Assembly: GCF_001273925.1 (NCBI RefSeq)
Contig: NZ_LIGG01000001.1
Span: 1,816,825-1,848,973 of the forward strand
DNA length: 32,149 nucleotides
Direction of reading: 5' to 3'
DNA from: Bacillus sp. FJAT-27251
Lineage (GTDB): Bacteria; Bacillota; Bacilli; Bacillales; Cytobacillaceae
Shown here: piece by piece, positions 23,398 through 31,477 of the stretch
Layout of the letters: every line of letters starts with the position of its first letter
Numbering within the stretch: position 1 is the stretch's first letter
Made by a program: the position numbers and the translations under genes
Notes under the pieces: model-generated
Told to the model about the DNA's origin: nothing
Seen by the model: the letters and a program-made list of their open reading frames with translations, nothing else
Databases searched by the model: none

Positions 23398-23438
23398 TTC
23401 ATTTTAACTCCCGGGAAAGGAGGGTGCCAATATGAAGG

Positions 23439-24611
23439 TCAAAATCCGCTTTTGCGAAACAGCAAATCCAGTAATTTTTCGATCCTGGCATTTTCGATAT
23501 CTGTTTCGTCGAAGGCCATTGGTTTGGAGTTCACTTCATATAATACATAATTGCCTGATTCGGTAATGCCGGCATCAATGGAGAATTCCCCGAAATAGCC
23601 CATATGCCTGGACAGCAGGCTGCCTGCTTCCCTTGCCAGTCTTTTGATAAAGAGGTCATGCTCCTTTGTTCGGACCTTTTCATACGGGAGGATGATACCG
23701 CCTTTTGGAACATGTGTGGTTAGATTCTGGGTTTGGGCGCGACGGATTCCGACTCCTGTCACCTTGTAGCCCTCTGGGCTGTCATGGATGTGGATCCGGA
23801 AATCAAACCGCTTTCCATCAATCTTGGCTGGAGTAATCTCGGCCTGTGCAATATAGCTTCGCTTCAATAAACCTTCTTTTCTGGAATCCCAAAAATGGTC
23901 GAATGAGGGGTAGGTCCATTTGGCGGCAGGGCTTTCCAGTTCTATTGAGCTGCCTGAATGGCGCCTTAGGAGGTAAAGACCGCTGCCCCGGGAGGAGAGG
24001 GAAGGTTTTAAATAGACCCCTTCATGATGATCCAGAAAATCTTTCAGTGTTTTCGGCTCATCTACTCTTATTGTTTCTGGCAGCAGCAATTCCAAAAAGG
24101 GGTTTCTGGAAAATATTTTATAAAGGTCGTACTTATCAATGAAAGAAGGATTGAAAAAGGGAATCTGCCACTCTTCAAACAAGGCAGTGGCTTCCTGGAA
24201 AGCCATTGATTTCTCTGTTTTTCTTAAAGGGACGCGGTTATAGACAACATGGGGGAGTGGCGCACAAACCGGGAGCCATTTGTTCCTTTTAAGATCAAAC
24301 ATGCACCCGGTTATACTGCCGTTTTCCGTTCCTTCTGGCGGAAACACGATGGTAAGGCCGCTGCGTTCGATTGCCTGCTTTTGAAGGGTAGTGAAGAGGG
24401 AGGTGTTGCCCACAATGGTCCCTTGGGGAGACATTGAGGCAAGAATGCCGATAAGCGGGCCGGCATTCCCATCCTTCACCTTTACCTCTGCTGAAAACCC
24501 TCCTTCCCCCTGTCTGGAAGGCAGCCTGACCCTGTTTGACCCGAATGTGACCAGCTCCCGGGTTTCATCCTGATGCCACAATTCCTGCCAGGGATCGTAC
24601 CAAAGTTTCAT
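23439..24611 (-). CDS. YheC/YheD-family ATP-grasp protein, fourth in the array
   Basis: A 390-residue ATP-grasp protein of the YheCD (endospore coat-associated) family. An N-terminal domain (about 1-165) ends in the family motif PLPHVVYNRVPLRKTE. The ATP-grasp part has the loop YLKPSLSSRGSGLYLL, FDFRIHIH, and the metal-binding end YEVNSKPM (361-365), with Met where YheC and YheD have Gly. The enzyme should join a carboxylate to an amine using ATP, but no substrate is known for the family. Its ATG overlaps the stop of the 454-residue gene upstream (ATGA), so it is translated with it. Confidence 0.85.
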   Translation of the reverse strand: MKLWYDPWQELWHQDETRELVTFGSNRVRLPSRQGEGGFSAEVKVKDGNAGPLIGILASMSPQGTIVGNTSLFTTLQKQAIERSGLTIVFPPEGTENGSITGCMFDLKRNKWLPVCAPLPHVVYNRVPLRKTEKSMAFQEATALFEEWQIPFFNPSFIDKYDLYKIFSRNPFLELLLPETIRVDEPKTLKDFLDHHEGVYLKPSLSSRGSGLYLLRRHSGSSIELESPAAKWTYPSFDHFWDSRKEGLLKRSYIAQAEITPAKIDGKRFDFRIHIHDSPEGYKVTGVGIRRAQTQNLTTHVPKGGIILPYEKVRTKEHDLFIKRLAREAGSLLSRHMGYFGEFSIDAGITESGNYVLYEVNSKPMAFDETDIENARIEKLLDLLFRKSGF

Positions 24612-25972
24612 GTGAAAAGAGCCTCTGGCGATTTAATGGCTTTCTCCGCCAGGAAAATCCCGAAGCCAAGTGTCAGTTTTCTTGTCAAGAGGTCGGATTC
24701 CTTTAAGTTCGGGTGGGAGAAGATGGAACGCCCAGGCTTGGAATTAGCCTCAAACAGCCAGACCCTGCCTTCTTTATCAATCCCAAGGTCGAAGCCTATC
24801 TCACCGATAATCCCCTCAACCTGGCTTTCGAGCGCCTTGCTCAAATATAGGGCAGCGCTGCTTAATGCCAGGGCAAACTTCTCCTGGTCATCCCTGTTTC
24901 TGAAAACCTCTTCAATAGTCATGACTTTTCCACCAGTTCGAATATGGGTGGTCGGGCTCCCTTGACCGCCAACTTTTGCCGCCATCGCTGTAATTTGCCA
25001 TAGTCCATCTTCATCCTTGTTGGTGTGGATCCTGAAGTCGATAAGACGCCCCTCTTCCCGGATCAGATGAATGCCCTGCTGGACAATCATGTTTGATAGC
25101 TTCCGCTTATGAAAGACCTTTTTAAACAGGGTTTCCAGGCTGTTGAATTTTGTCAGCTTTTTCTGTCCGTCATTATCCTGGTACCGGCAATAGTAGGTGC
25201 TGTTTCTGCGGTCAAAAAGGATCTGGTGAATGCCGAGCCCAAGGCTGCCATTGGCTGGTTTTACATACACATGGCCATAGTCGGCAAGCATTCGTTCTAT
25301 GACAGTAAATGAGGTGAAAGGATGGGTCTCGGGCAGGAAAGTGCATGCTAGCTCATCCTGGTAAAGCCTTTCAAATATATCCAATTTGCTGAAGAAGCCA
25401 GGGTTATAGCTTGGAATAAGGTAGTCCGTTTGCATCCTTTCTTTCACTTTTTTAATGTTGGCCTTTTTCTCCGACCGCCTGTTCGGAAGCCGGTCATAGA
25501 TGACATTTGGGAAAGGGACCTCATATGTTTTCCACTGTTGTCCTTCAAAGAACAACCCTTTAATCAGCCCTTTTTCCCAATCAATATGTTCTTCCCCAAA
25601 CAGGAAGGTCATAACGCCGACACTTTTATTGACAGACAAAAGCTTGGCGAAAATATTGGTTCTGTCGCCCAGTGGGCGTAAAGGGAAGGAAGTGAACCCT
25701 GAGGTGAGGACACCAATCAGCGGGCCAATGAACAAAGTGTCCTGCTCGGAAAAAGCATGGAGAATTGCTTCGTTTCCAGGTATGGCTAAACTGTTGTACA
25801 CAGACTCTCCGACTATGATTTTTTCTTTGTCATGAGGAATGCAGTCTGCTTCAATGACCCTGCTGCCAAAGGACAGCCGGCTGAGGGGCATGGTGTGCAT
25901 GAGTTCCGCCGGCAAATAAACATGCTGGTCCTGTCTGTTTTGGCTGATTTCAATCCGATAGCGTTTTCTCAC
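24608..25972 (-). CDS. yheD: YheD-like ATP-grasp protein
   Basis: A 454-residue protein whose length matches B. subtilis YheD. The N-terminal domain (about 1-205) includes a spore-coat-type beta-rich segment and PFPNVIYDRLPNRRSE. The ATP-grasp part has YVKPANGSLGLGIHQI, IDFRIHTN, THIRTGG and the metal-binding FEANSKPG (410-414). It is thought to be associated with the endospore coat; the reaction is unknown. The start is GTG with AAAGGAAGG 7 bases upstream and overlaps the previous gene by 23 bases. It is the third gene of the array in transcription order. Confidence 0.88.
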   Translation of the reverse strand: MRKRYRIEISQNRQDQHVYLPAELMHTMPLSRLSFGSRVIEADCIPHDKEKIIVGESVYNSLAIPGNEAILHAFSEQDTLFIGPLIGVLTSGFTSFPLRPLGDRTNIFAKLLSVNKSVGVMTFLFGEEHIDWEKGLIKGLFFEGQQWKTYEVPFPNVIYDRLPNRRSEKKANIKKVKERMQTDYLIPSYNPGFFSKLDIFERLYQDELACTFLPETHPFTSFTVIERMLADYGHVYVKPANGSLGLGIHQILFDRRNSTYYCRYQDNDGQKKLTKFNSLETLFKKVFHKRKLSNMIVQQGIHLIREEGRLIDFRIHTNKDEDGLWQITAMAAKVGGQGSPTTHIRTGGKVMTIEEVFRNRDDQEKFALALSSAALYLSKALESQVEGIIGEIGFDLGIDKEGRVWLFEANSKPGRSIFSHPNLKESDLLTRKLTLGFGIFLAEKAIKSPEALFT

Positions 25973-27050
25973 GGCTATACCTTCCTTTCTCGATGTTCAT
26001 CAAAAGCATTTGGCCGTATTCAAGTGGAGCTGAATAAAGCTGCTCTTTTATTTCCTGGCCGGTCTTTAGCATCACTTTACGGCCAGGTTTGGAATTCACA
26101 TCCATGATCCATATAGCATGGTCCTTGGAGATGCCAATATCCACTCCAACTTCAAATAATGGAGGGAACTTTTCTTCCAAAATGACGGGCAGCCTGGATA
26201 CGATATCGTTTAATTCATCCAGGATATATGCCTGCACGTCAAGCCTGAGCCCATTAAGATAGTGGGTTACAGGGAGAACTTCCCCTCCAGTACGCAAATT
26301 GGACAAAATGCCACCCTGCCAGCCTGCTCTGATGCCCTTTCCTCTTTCCGTCCAGCTCCCGCTTCCATCCTTTTGGAGGAGGATGCGTATATCAAACGGA
26401 CGCTGATTGTCATCCGTAAGGTCGAGAAATGGCTGAATCAGATAGTCTCTTTTTAATAGAAGCTTATGGATCCAATTGAGTGCATCCTGTTTACTGGTTA
26501 TTACGGTAGAAAGGACTTCCTGTTGGGTTTCCACCCTGATTGTAAAATCCCCGCTGTCGGTCCCCAGCTGGACAGTGCCCATTCCTCCCGAGCCAAAGGC
26601 CGGTTTTAAGAGAAGCTGTTTTTTCTTCTCCAGAAGCTCAAGGACCTGTTCGGGAGTTTCCGCTTTTTTTGTGTGAATTAGATAAGCCTTTAAAGGGGAA
26701 TCTGCAAGAGCCTGGTAAAGGGTCCATTTATCCGGCAGGCCGTAGCCGAGAAAAGTGATGTCCTTCCGTTGTTTGAGCCATTGGACAATTGCTTTTGAAG
26801 TCTTTGAAACGGAGTCCTCCCCGTAAAAGCAGCGGTCGTACAGGATGGGAGGGACAGGAAACTCGCAGGCAATCCATTTCCCTGTTTCGTGGCTGTACTT
26901 CTCGCCGGTAACAAGATGGGTGACAGGATGGATACCCGATGGCTTGAAACGGCAGCACCCAATTCCGTATCTTAGTGAGCGCATGGCTATTTCCGTAAAA
27001 TATTCATTTTCACTGTTAAGGTTTAACGTAAGGATTCCAAGACTTTTCAT
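25950..27050 (-). CDS. yheC: YheC-like ATP-grasp protein
   Basis: A 366-residue protein whose length and order match B. subtilis YheC. Motifs in order: PVPPILYDR (about 75), LLKPAFGSGGMGTVQL (ATP-grasp loop), FDIRILLQ, NLRTGGEV and MDVNSKPG (319-323). The N-terminal domain is shorter than in YheD. The ATG overlaps the stop of the gene upstream (ATGA) and GGAGG lies ahead of it. Function is unknown beyond association with the spore coat; an amide- or ester-forming ligase reaction is inferred from the fold. Confidence 0.88.
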   Translation of the reverse strand: MKSLGILTLNLNSENEYFTEIAMRSLRYGIGCCRFKPSGIHPVTHLVTGEKYSHETGKWIACEFPVPPILYDRCFYGEDSVSKTSKAIVQWLKQRKDITFLGYGLPDKWTLYQALADSPLKAYLIHTKKAETPEQVLELLEKKKQLLLKPAFGSGGMGTVQLGTDSGDFTIRVETQQEVLSTVITSKQDALNWIHKLLLKRDYLIQPFLDLTDDNQRPFDIRILLQKDGSGSWTERGKGIRAGWQGGILSNLRTGGEVLPVTHYLNGLRLDVQAYILDELNDIVSRLPVILEEKFPPLFEVGVDIGISKDHAIWIMDVNSKPGRKVMLKTGQEIKEQLYSAPLEYGQMLLMNIEKGRYSREKTLSD

Positions 27051-28177
27051 CTGGAGCCTCCTTTCTCCGGGGGATTGGTTTCGCTTAAAAGAATTTGGGC
27101 ATACTCCAAAATCGCTTTTGCAGAAGGGCGGCAGGAACTTTTTCCGATATGGTCGTTCTTCGATGGTTTCGAGTTGACCTCAATGATCCATGGATGCCCA
27201 TTATCGTCAACCCCGACATCTATTCCCAGTTCTCCAAACAATTCTTCGCTGCTATCCGCCGTACAATTTGCCGCTTCCAAAGCTAATTCCCTGATCATAT
27301 CCAGCTTGGATGTGCTTTGCGCTTCCCCAAAAAAATGGCGCAGTACCCGAAGGGGGTGAATTGTATCCCCTCCGGCAGCCAAATTAGCGGCAAAATGTCC
27401 TTGAGCAGACAATCGGGCGACGGTGGATGTCACCCTCCAATCATACTTTGAACTCCGGTTGCATAAAATTCTGAAATCCACACTCCTGTTATCCATCTTC
27501 AATAGTGGAAGGCCTTGCTGGAGGAGGTACAGCTGCTTTTTCAGGTATCGCTTCAAAATCGCGGGCAGGTCTTCCTTTTGGCAGGTATTCAGACTTTCGA
27601 TTCCATTTCGGGAAGATAGTGAAACATCACATGTGCTGTCCTGACTTTGGATGCGCATGATATCCCGGCCCCGGCTCCCATTTACGGGCTTTAGGAAGAG
27701 AACTTCATGGGACGCAGCCATCCTTTGAAGTGAATTCCGGGAGTAAACGCAGCTCTCGGGTAGGAAGCGCTGAAGATTTTTACGGGAATTCAGCCATTGG
27801 TGGACTTCCCATTTATTGAGAAAGCGCCTGTTGAACACAGGGATGCTGGCTTCATTCATCTTTTCTACAAAATCAATGAAGATTTGGCTGGACTCACTCC
27901 GCCTTGAATGAATCCGGTTGTAGACAATATCCGGAAATGGCATCTTTGACTTCGTCCAGCGGCTGCCGTCGCGATATAACCCGGTTATGCCGTCCTTTGT
28001 GACCCCTTTTAATGAAAAAACATAAAAGAACCAGCCGGAGCTGGTGAACAGCTCCTGCAATTCGAGGCAAAAGTCGTGAATGCTGCCAAATGAAGGCTCC
28101 ATCCCTGATTCGTATTCTATTTCAGTAAGAACGGCCATAATGGGGGAATGGGGTTGTACAGTGGGCAATTGGTCCAT
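27047..28177 (-). CDS. YheC/YheD-family ATP-grasp protein, first in the array
   Basis: A 376-residue paralogue of YheC and YheD. Motifs: PFPDIVYNRIHSRRSES (about 80-96), FLKPVNGSRGRDIMRI, VDFRILCN, NLAAGGDT and IEVNSKPS (335-339), with Ser in place of the usual Gly. It is the promoter-proximal gene of the four-gene run. AGAGGAG lies 5 bases before the ATG. A sigma-K/sigma-E-like promoter at 28241-28268 would drive the whole unit in the mother cell. As for its neighbours, the substrate is unknown. Confidence 0.85.
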   Translation of the reverse strand: MDQLPTVQPHSPIMAVLTEIEYESGMEPSFGSIHDFCLELQELFTSSGWFFYVFSLKGVTKDGITGLYRDGSRWTKSKMPFPDIVYNRIHSRRSESSQIFIDFVEKMNEASIPVFNRRFLNKWEVHQWLNSRKNLQRFLPESCVYSRNSLQRMAASHEVLFLKPVNGSRGRDIMRIQSQDSTCDVSLSSRNGIESLNTCQKEDLPAILKRYLKKQLYLLQQGLPLLKMDNRSVDFRILCNRSSKYDWRVTSTVARLSAQGHFAANLAAGGDTIHPLRVLRHFFGEAQSTSKLDMIRELALEAANCTADSSEELFGELGIDVGVDDNGHPWIIEVNSKPSKNDHIGKSSCRPSAKAILEYAQILLSETNPPEKGGSR

Positions 28178-28240
28178 ATATTCTCCTCTTTTATCCCATT
28201 TGGATTAAAAAGATTGAAATTGGGCGATAATCTGATACCG

Positions 28241-28268
28241 TATCGTATGTTCCGGGCTGATATAATGT
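28241..28268 (-). promoter_or_regulatory. Candidate mother-cell (sigma-K/E) promoter for the ATP-grasp operon
   Basis: On the minus strand, ACA at 28268-28266 and CATACGATA at 28249-28241 match the sigma-K pattern (AC, 16-17 bases, CATAnnnTA). Sigma-E recognition is also possible. It lies 63 bases before the first ATP-grasp start. Confidence 0.55.
28258..28266 (+). promoter_or_regulatory. Extended -10 promoter for yheA
   Basis: TGATATAAT is a perfect extended -10 (TGnTATAAT). No good -35 is visible. It overlaps the -35 element of the opposing sporulation promoter and lies about 105 bases before yheA. Confidence 0.55.
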
Positions 28269-28371
28269 GCCAGCAGCAGCCTTTACGAGAGGAAATTGTG
28301 AACTTCTCGCAATTGAAGCCATAGTCTGATATAGTGTAGGGGATTCCGAAACGGAGAAGGAGTGTTTTAAA

Positions 28372-28728
28372 ATGGCAGTAAACCTTTATGATTCTGCATA
28401 TGAAATGGAAAAAGCAATTCGCACCAGTGACGAATATGTAAACTTGAGAAAAATATATGATGAAGTCAATAATGATGAATCAGCCCGCAGGATGTTTGAG
28501 AACTTCCGCAATATTCAAATGCAGCTTCAGCAAAAGCAGATGATGGGGCAGGAAATTTCCCAGGAGGAAGTGGAACAGGCTCAAAAGACAGTGGCTTTAG
28601 TGCAGCAGCATGAAACCATCTCGAGATTGATGGAAGCGGAGCAAAGGATGAGCACGGTCATCGCTGAAATCAACAAGGTCATCATGAAGCCGCTTGAGGA
28701 GCTTTACGGCGTCCAGGAAAACCAATAA
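28372..28728 (+). CDS. yheA: YheA (YlbF/YmcA-superfamily helical protein)
   Basis: A 118-residue all-helical protein, nearly the same length as B. subtilis YheA (UPF0342) and recalling it along its whole length, from MAVNLYDSAYEMEKAIR to IMKPLEELYG. The family belongs to the YlbF/YmcA superfamily of small helical proteins; YlbF and YmcA act with YaaT on RNA processing and sporulation, but YheA's own role is not established. GAAGGAGTG lies ahead of the ATG. It is divergent from the ATP-grasp operon and ends in its own terminator. B. subtilis has yheB beside it; that gene is absent here. Confidence 0.92.
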   Translation: MAVNLYDSAYEMEKAIRTSDEYVNLRKIYDEVNNDESARRMFENFRNIQMQLQQKQMMGQEISQEEVEQAQKTVALVQQHETISRLMEAEQRMSTVIAEINKVIMKPLEELYGVQENQ

Positions 28729-28736
28729 GATCATGT

Positions 28737-28767
28737 ACTCCCGGAACAAAGTTCCGGGAGTTTTTTT
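28737..28767 (+). terminator. Rho-independent terminator after yheA
   Basis: ACTCCCGGAAC and GTTCCGGGAGT around AAA, followed by a seven-T run. Confidence 0.9.
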
Positions 28768-28861
28768 GCTTTTTCGCAAAGGTTCCCTCAGTTCTATTTT
28801 GTCCTTCCTTTTCATAATGTTCATATAAGGGTAGAAACATCACAGAAATGGGGGCCACATT

Positions 28862-29734
28862 ATGATCTATCGTCTTCTTGCCTTGAATGTGGATGGGACG
28901 GTTATCCAGGATAACGGAAGGATCCATAAATCTACAAAGGAGGCCATTGCCTACGTCCAGCAGAAAGGAGTATATGTCACGCTTCTTACTTCAAGAAGCT
29001 TCCCATCTGCCAGAAAGGTGGCAAAGGCCCTGAAAATTAATAATTCCATGCTCGTTACCCACCAGGGTGCCTATATAGCCCAGCAATTGGGGAAGCCTGT
29101 TATGGCCAAATTGATTCCGGAAGACATCACCTATGAAATTATCCGCTTCCTGGAAGGATTCCCCTGCCAAATCAGGATTGTCCACGATGAATATTCGCTG
29201 GCCAACAAGTATAAGCTGAATCACAACCTATTGGCCAAAACAGTATTTACTACTGGGGATCCAATGTTTTACTCCCAGCAGTTTGTAGATTCCATCAGCG
29301 ACACCTTAAAAGACGATCCCGCTACAGCGCCTAAAATTGAGGTGTACTTTGAATATGAGGATGACTTGACTGATGCACGGGAAGCTTTGATGTCGATGTT
29401 TTCCGAAATCAATATGACCCAGCTTAATGACCTGAGGCTGGATATTCTGCCGCAGGGGGTTTCAAAGCTGAACGGAATGATTTCTTTGGGAGAACAGTTG
29501 GGCATTGCTTTGAAAGAGATGGTTGTAATAGGCGATGGGCAGGACGACATAGAAATATTGAAAGCATGCGGATTGGGCGTGGCAATGGGAAATGCGTCCC
29601 CCGAGGTAAAGAGGGCTTCAGACTGGGTCACCAGGTCCAACAATCAGAACGGGGTTGCCTACATGGTCAAGGAGCATTTCCGTAAACAGCATCCTATTTC
29701 TTTTTTAAGGAAGATGAATATACTGAAAAAATAG
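28862..29734 (+). CDS. yhaX: YhaX-like HAD-superfamily (Cof-type) protein
   Basis: A 290-residue protein of the Cof/IIB branch of HAD hydrolases: motif II Thr/Ser in LLTSRSF, motif III Lys in GVSKLNGM, motif IV GDGQDDIEIL and a C2-type cap in between. Motif I reads LNVDGT, so the usual nucleophilic Asp is Asn9, while the second Asp (Asp11) is kept. Without the nucleophile ordinary phosphatase activity is unlikely. Length and position next to hemZ agree with B. subtilis YhaX. GGGGG precedes the ATG. It is followed by a terminator. Confidence 0.88.
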   Translation: MIYRLLALNVDGTVIQDNGRIHKSTKEAIAYVQQKGVYVTLLTSRSFPSARKVAKALKINNSMLVTHQGAYIAQQLGKPVMAKLIPEDITYEIIRFLEGFPCQIRIVHDEYSLANKYKLNHNLLAKTVFTTGDPMFYSQQFVDSISDTLKDDPATAPKIEVYFEYEDDLTDAREALMSMFSEINMTQLNDLRLDILPQGVSKLNGMISLGEQLGIALKEMVVIGDGQDDIEILKACGLGVAMGNASPEVKRASDWVTRSNNQNGVAYMVKEHFRKQHPISFLRKMNILKK

Positions 29735-29740
29735 ACATTC

Positions 29741-29768
29741 AGCCTGCATGCATGTGCAGGCTTTTTTT
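29741..29768 (+). terminator. Rho-independent terminator after yhaX
   Basis: AGCCTGCA and TGCAGGCT around a 6-base loop, followed by TTTTTTT. Confidence 0.88.
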
Positions 29769-29842
29769 GGTTTTCCCCTGTATTGACCTTGCCAGGGGGA
29801 TTCAGTACACTATAGGAAGCATAAATTGAAAAGGTGATATTT

Positions 29843-31357
29843 TTGTTTATATATATAAAAGGAATAGAAGATGACAGGCTTGAAAGGCCATTGCAGCTGA
29901 TTGCCAACCTGTTTTTTGAGGAGGCCGAACTCGCTTTCTCCAAACCGGACCGTGATAGCGATGCTGTTATTGAACTGGCGGTGTCAGCGGAAGACGGCAT
30001 CCAGGTTGACGCAAAATTAACAGCGGGGAATGGGGAACAGCACCGGGCTGCCTATGAAAAAGGTCTTCAGGAGGACCTAACTGAAAAAGAGAGGTTCCGC
30101 GCAATTAGAAATGCCGTTTCCCATGCTTTTTTAACCGTCCTGCAGGATTGGACCGGGATTATGCAAAAATGGGGCATCCTTACAGGCGTGAGGCCTACAA
30201 AGCTTCTTCACAATAAGCTCCGGGAAGGTATAGACCCTGGACAGGCCCATGCTGAGCTTGAGGAAGAATATATGATTACCCCGGAAAAAATCAGGCTCAT
30301 GCAGCAAATCGTTGACCGGCAGCTTTCTGTCATGCCAGACCTATACGATTTGCAGCGCGAAGTGAGCATTTATATCGGGATTCCTTTCTGTCCGACAAAA
30401 TGTGCCTATTGCACTTTCCCTGCCTATGCCATCAATGGCCGGCAAGGGTCTGTCAACAGTTTCCTTGGAGGCCTTCATTATGAAATGCGGAAGATTGGCG
30501 AGTGGCTGAAGGATAACGGAATTAAAATTACCACCTTATATTATGGCGGCGGCACCCCAACCTCGATAAGTGCTGAAGAAATGGATATGCTTTACGAAGA
30601 AATGTACACTTCTTTTCCAGATGTTGAAAACATCAGGGAAATCACCGTTGAGGCTGGCCGTCCGGATACGATAACCCCGGAGAAATTGGATGTTCTAAAC
30701 AAATGGAACATCGACCGTATTTCTATTAATCCCCAATCCTATATCCAGGAAACGCTGAAGGCGATTGGACGTCATCATACAGTGGAAGAAACGGTGGACA
30801 AATATCATCTTGCCAGAGAAGCGGGCATGAATAATATCAATATGGATTTGATTATCGGCCTTCCTGGTGAAGGAACCGGGGAATTCGGCCACTCACTGAA
30901 AGAAACCGAAAAGCTGATGCCTGAATCGCTGACGGTCCATACTTTATCTTTCAAGCGTGCATCGGAAATGACCAGGAACAAGGAGAAATATAAAGTCGCC
31001 GACCGGGGGGAAGTGGAGAAAATGATGAACATGGCCGAGGAGTGGACGGGAAGCCACGGTTATGTCCCTTATTACCTCTATCGCCAGAAAAACATCCTTG
31101 GCAACCTGGAAAATGTCGGCTACTCCATGCCTGGCCAGGAAAGCTTATACAATATCATTATTATGGAAGAACAACAAACCATTATCGGGCTCGGCTGTGG
31201 TGCTTCCAGCAAATTCATCCATCCGGAAACCGGTAAGATCACCCACTTCGCCAATCCGAAGGACCCTAAATCATACAATGACGGTTTTGAAGACTATACG
31301 GACCAAAAAATCACCATCTTAAATGAACTATTCTCAAAAAGCTCCTCTTCCCTATAG
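29843..31357 (+). CDS. hemZ: HemZ-type radical SAM coproporphyrinogen dehydrogenase
   Basis: A 504-residue radical SAM protein of the oxygen-independent coproporphyrinogen III dehydrogenase family. The cluster motif is CPTKCAYC (about residues 183-190), followed by YYGGGTPTS and ITVEAGRPD typical of the HemN/HemZ barrel. The N-terminal 170 residues form the extra HemZ domain. It is predicted to convert propionate side chains to vinyl groups in haem synthesis under low oxygen, although the physiological role of HemZ is less clear than that of HemN. I chose TTG 29843 (AAAAGGTGA 6 bases upstream) over the in-frame GTG at 29834, which lies inside that ribosome binding site. Confidence 0.92.
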   Translation: MFIYIKGIEDDRLERPLQLIANLFFEEAELAFSKPDRDSDAVIELAVSAEDGIQVDAKLTAGNGEQHRAAYEKGLQEDLTEKERFRAIRNAVSHAFLTVLQDWTGIMQKWGILTGVRPTKLLHNKLREGIDPGQAHAELEEEYMITPEKIRLMQQIVDRQLSVMPDLYDLQREVSIYIGIPFCPTKCAYCTFPAYAINGRQGSVNSFLGGLHYEMRKIGEWLKDNGIKITTLYYGGGTPTSISAEEMDMLYEEMYTSFPDVENIREITVEAGRPDTITPEKLDVLNKWNIDRISINPQSYIQETLKAIGRHHTVEETVDKYHLAREAGMNNINMDLIIGLPGEGTGEFGHSLKETEKLMPESLTVHTLSFKRASEMTRNKEKYKVADRGEVEKMMNMAEEWTGSHGYVPYYLYRQKNILGNLENVGYSMPGQESLYNIIIMEEQQTIIGLGCGASSKFIHPETGKITHFANPKDPKSYNDGFEDYTDQKITILNELFSKSSSSL

Positions 31358-31368
31358 GAGCTTTTTTC
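31336..31368 (+). terminator. Rho-independent terminator overlapping the hemZ stop
   Basis: AAAAAGCTCCT and AGGAGCTTTTTT around an 8-9-base loop. The TAG stop codon (31355-31357) sits at the base of the second arm. Confidence 0.85.
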
Positions 31369-31418
31369 TTTGGGCCGATGTTAGTGGAAAATGGCGTTTG
31401 GACAATTCTGAAAAGTAG

Positions 31419-31447
31419 TGTCCATGTTCAAGGGTTTTCATTATAAT
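31419..31447 (+). promoter_or_regulatory. Candidate sigma-A promoter for yhaR
   Basis: A perfect -10 TATAAT (31442-31447) with a weak -35 TGTCCA 17 bases upstream, about 30 bases before the start codon of the enoyl-CoA hydratase gene. Confidence 0.5.
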
Positions 31448-31477
31448 AGAATTGAACATAAAGGAGGGGGAGCTCTT

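Noticed and set aside
23048-28177. Ribosomally made peptide (graspetide) cluster
   Set aside because: ATP-grasp ligases next to a small protein invite the idea, but these proteins carry YheCD-family motifs, yheE shows no repeated core motif, and no transporter or protease gene accompanies them.
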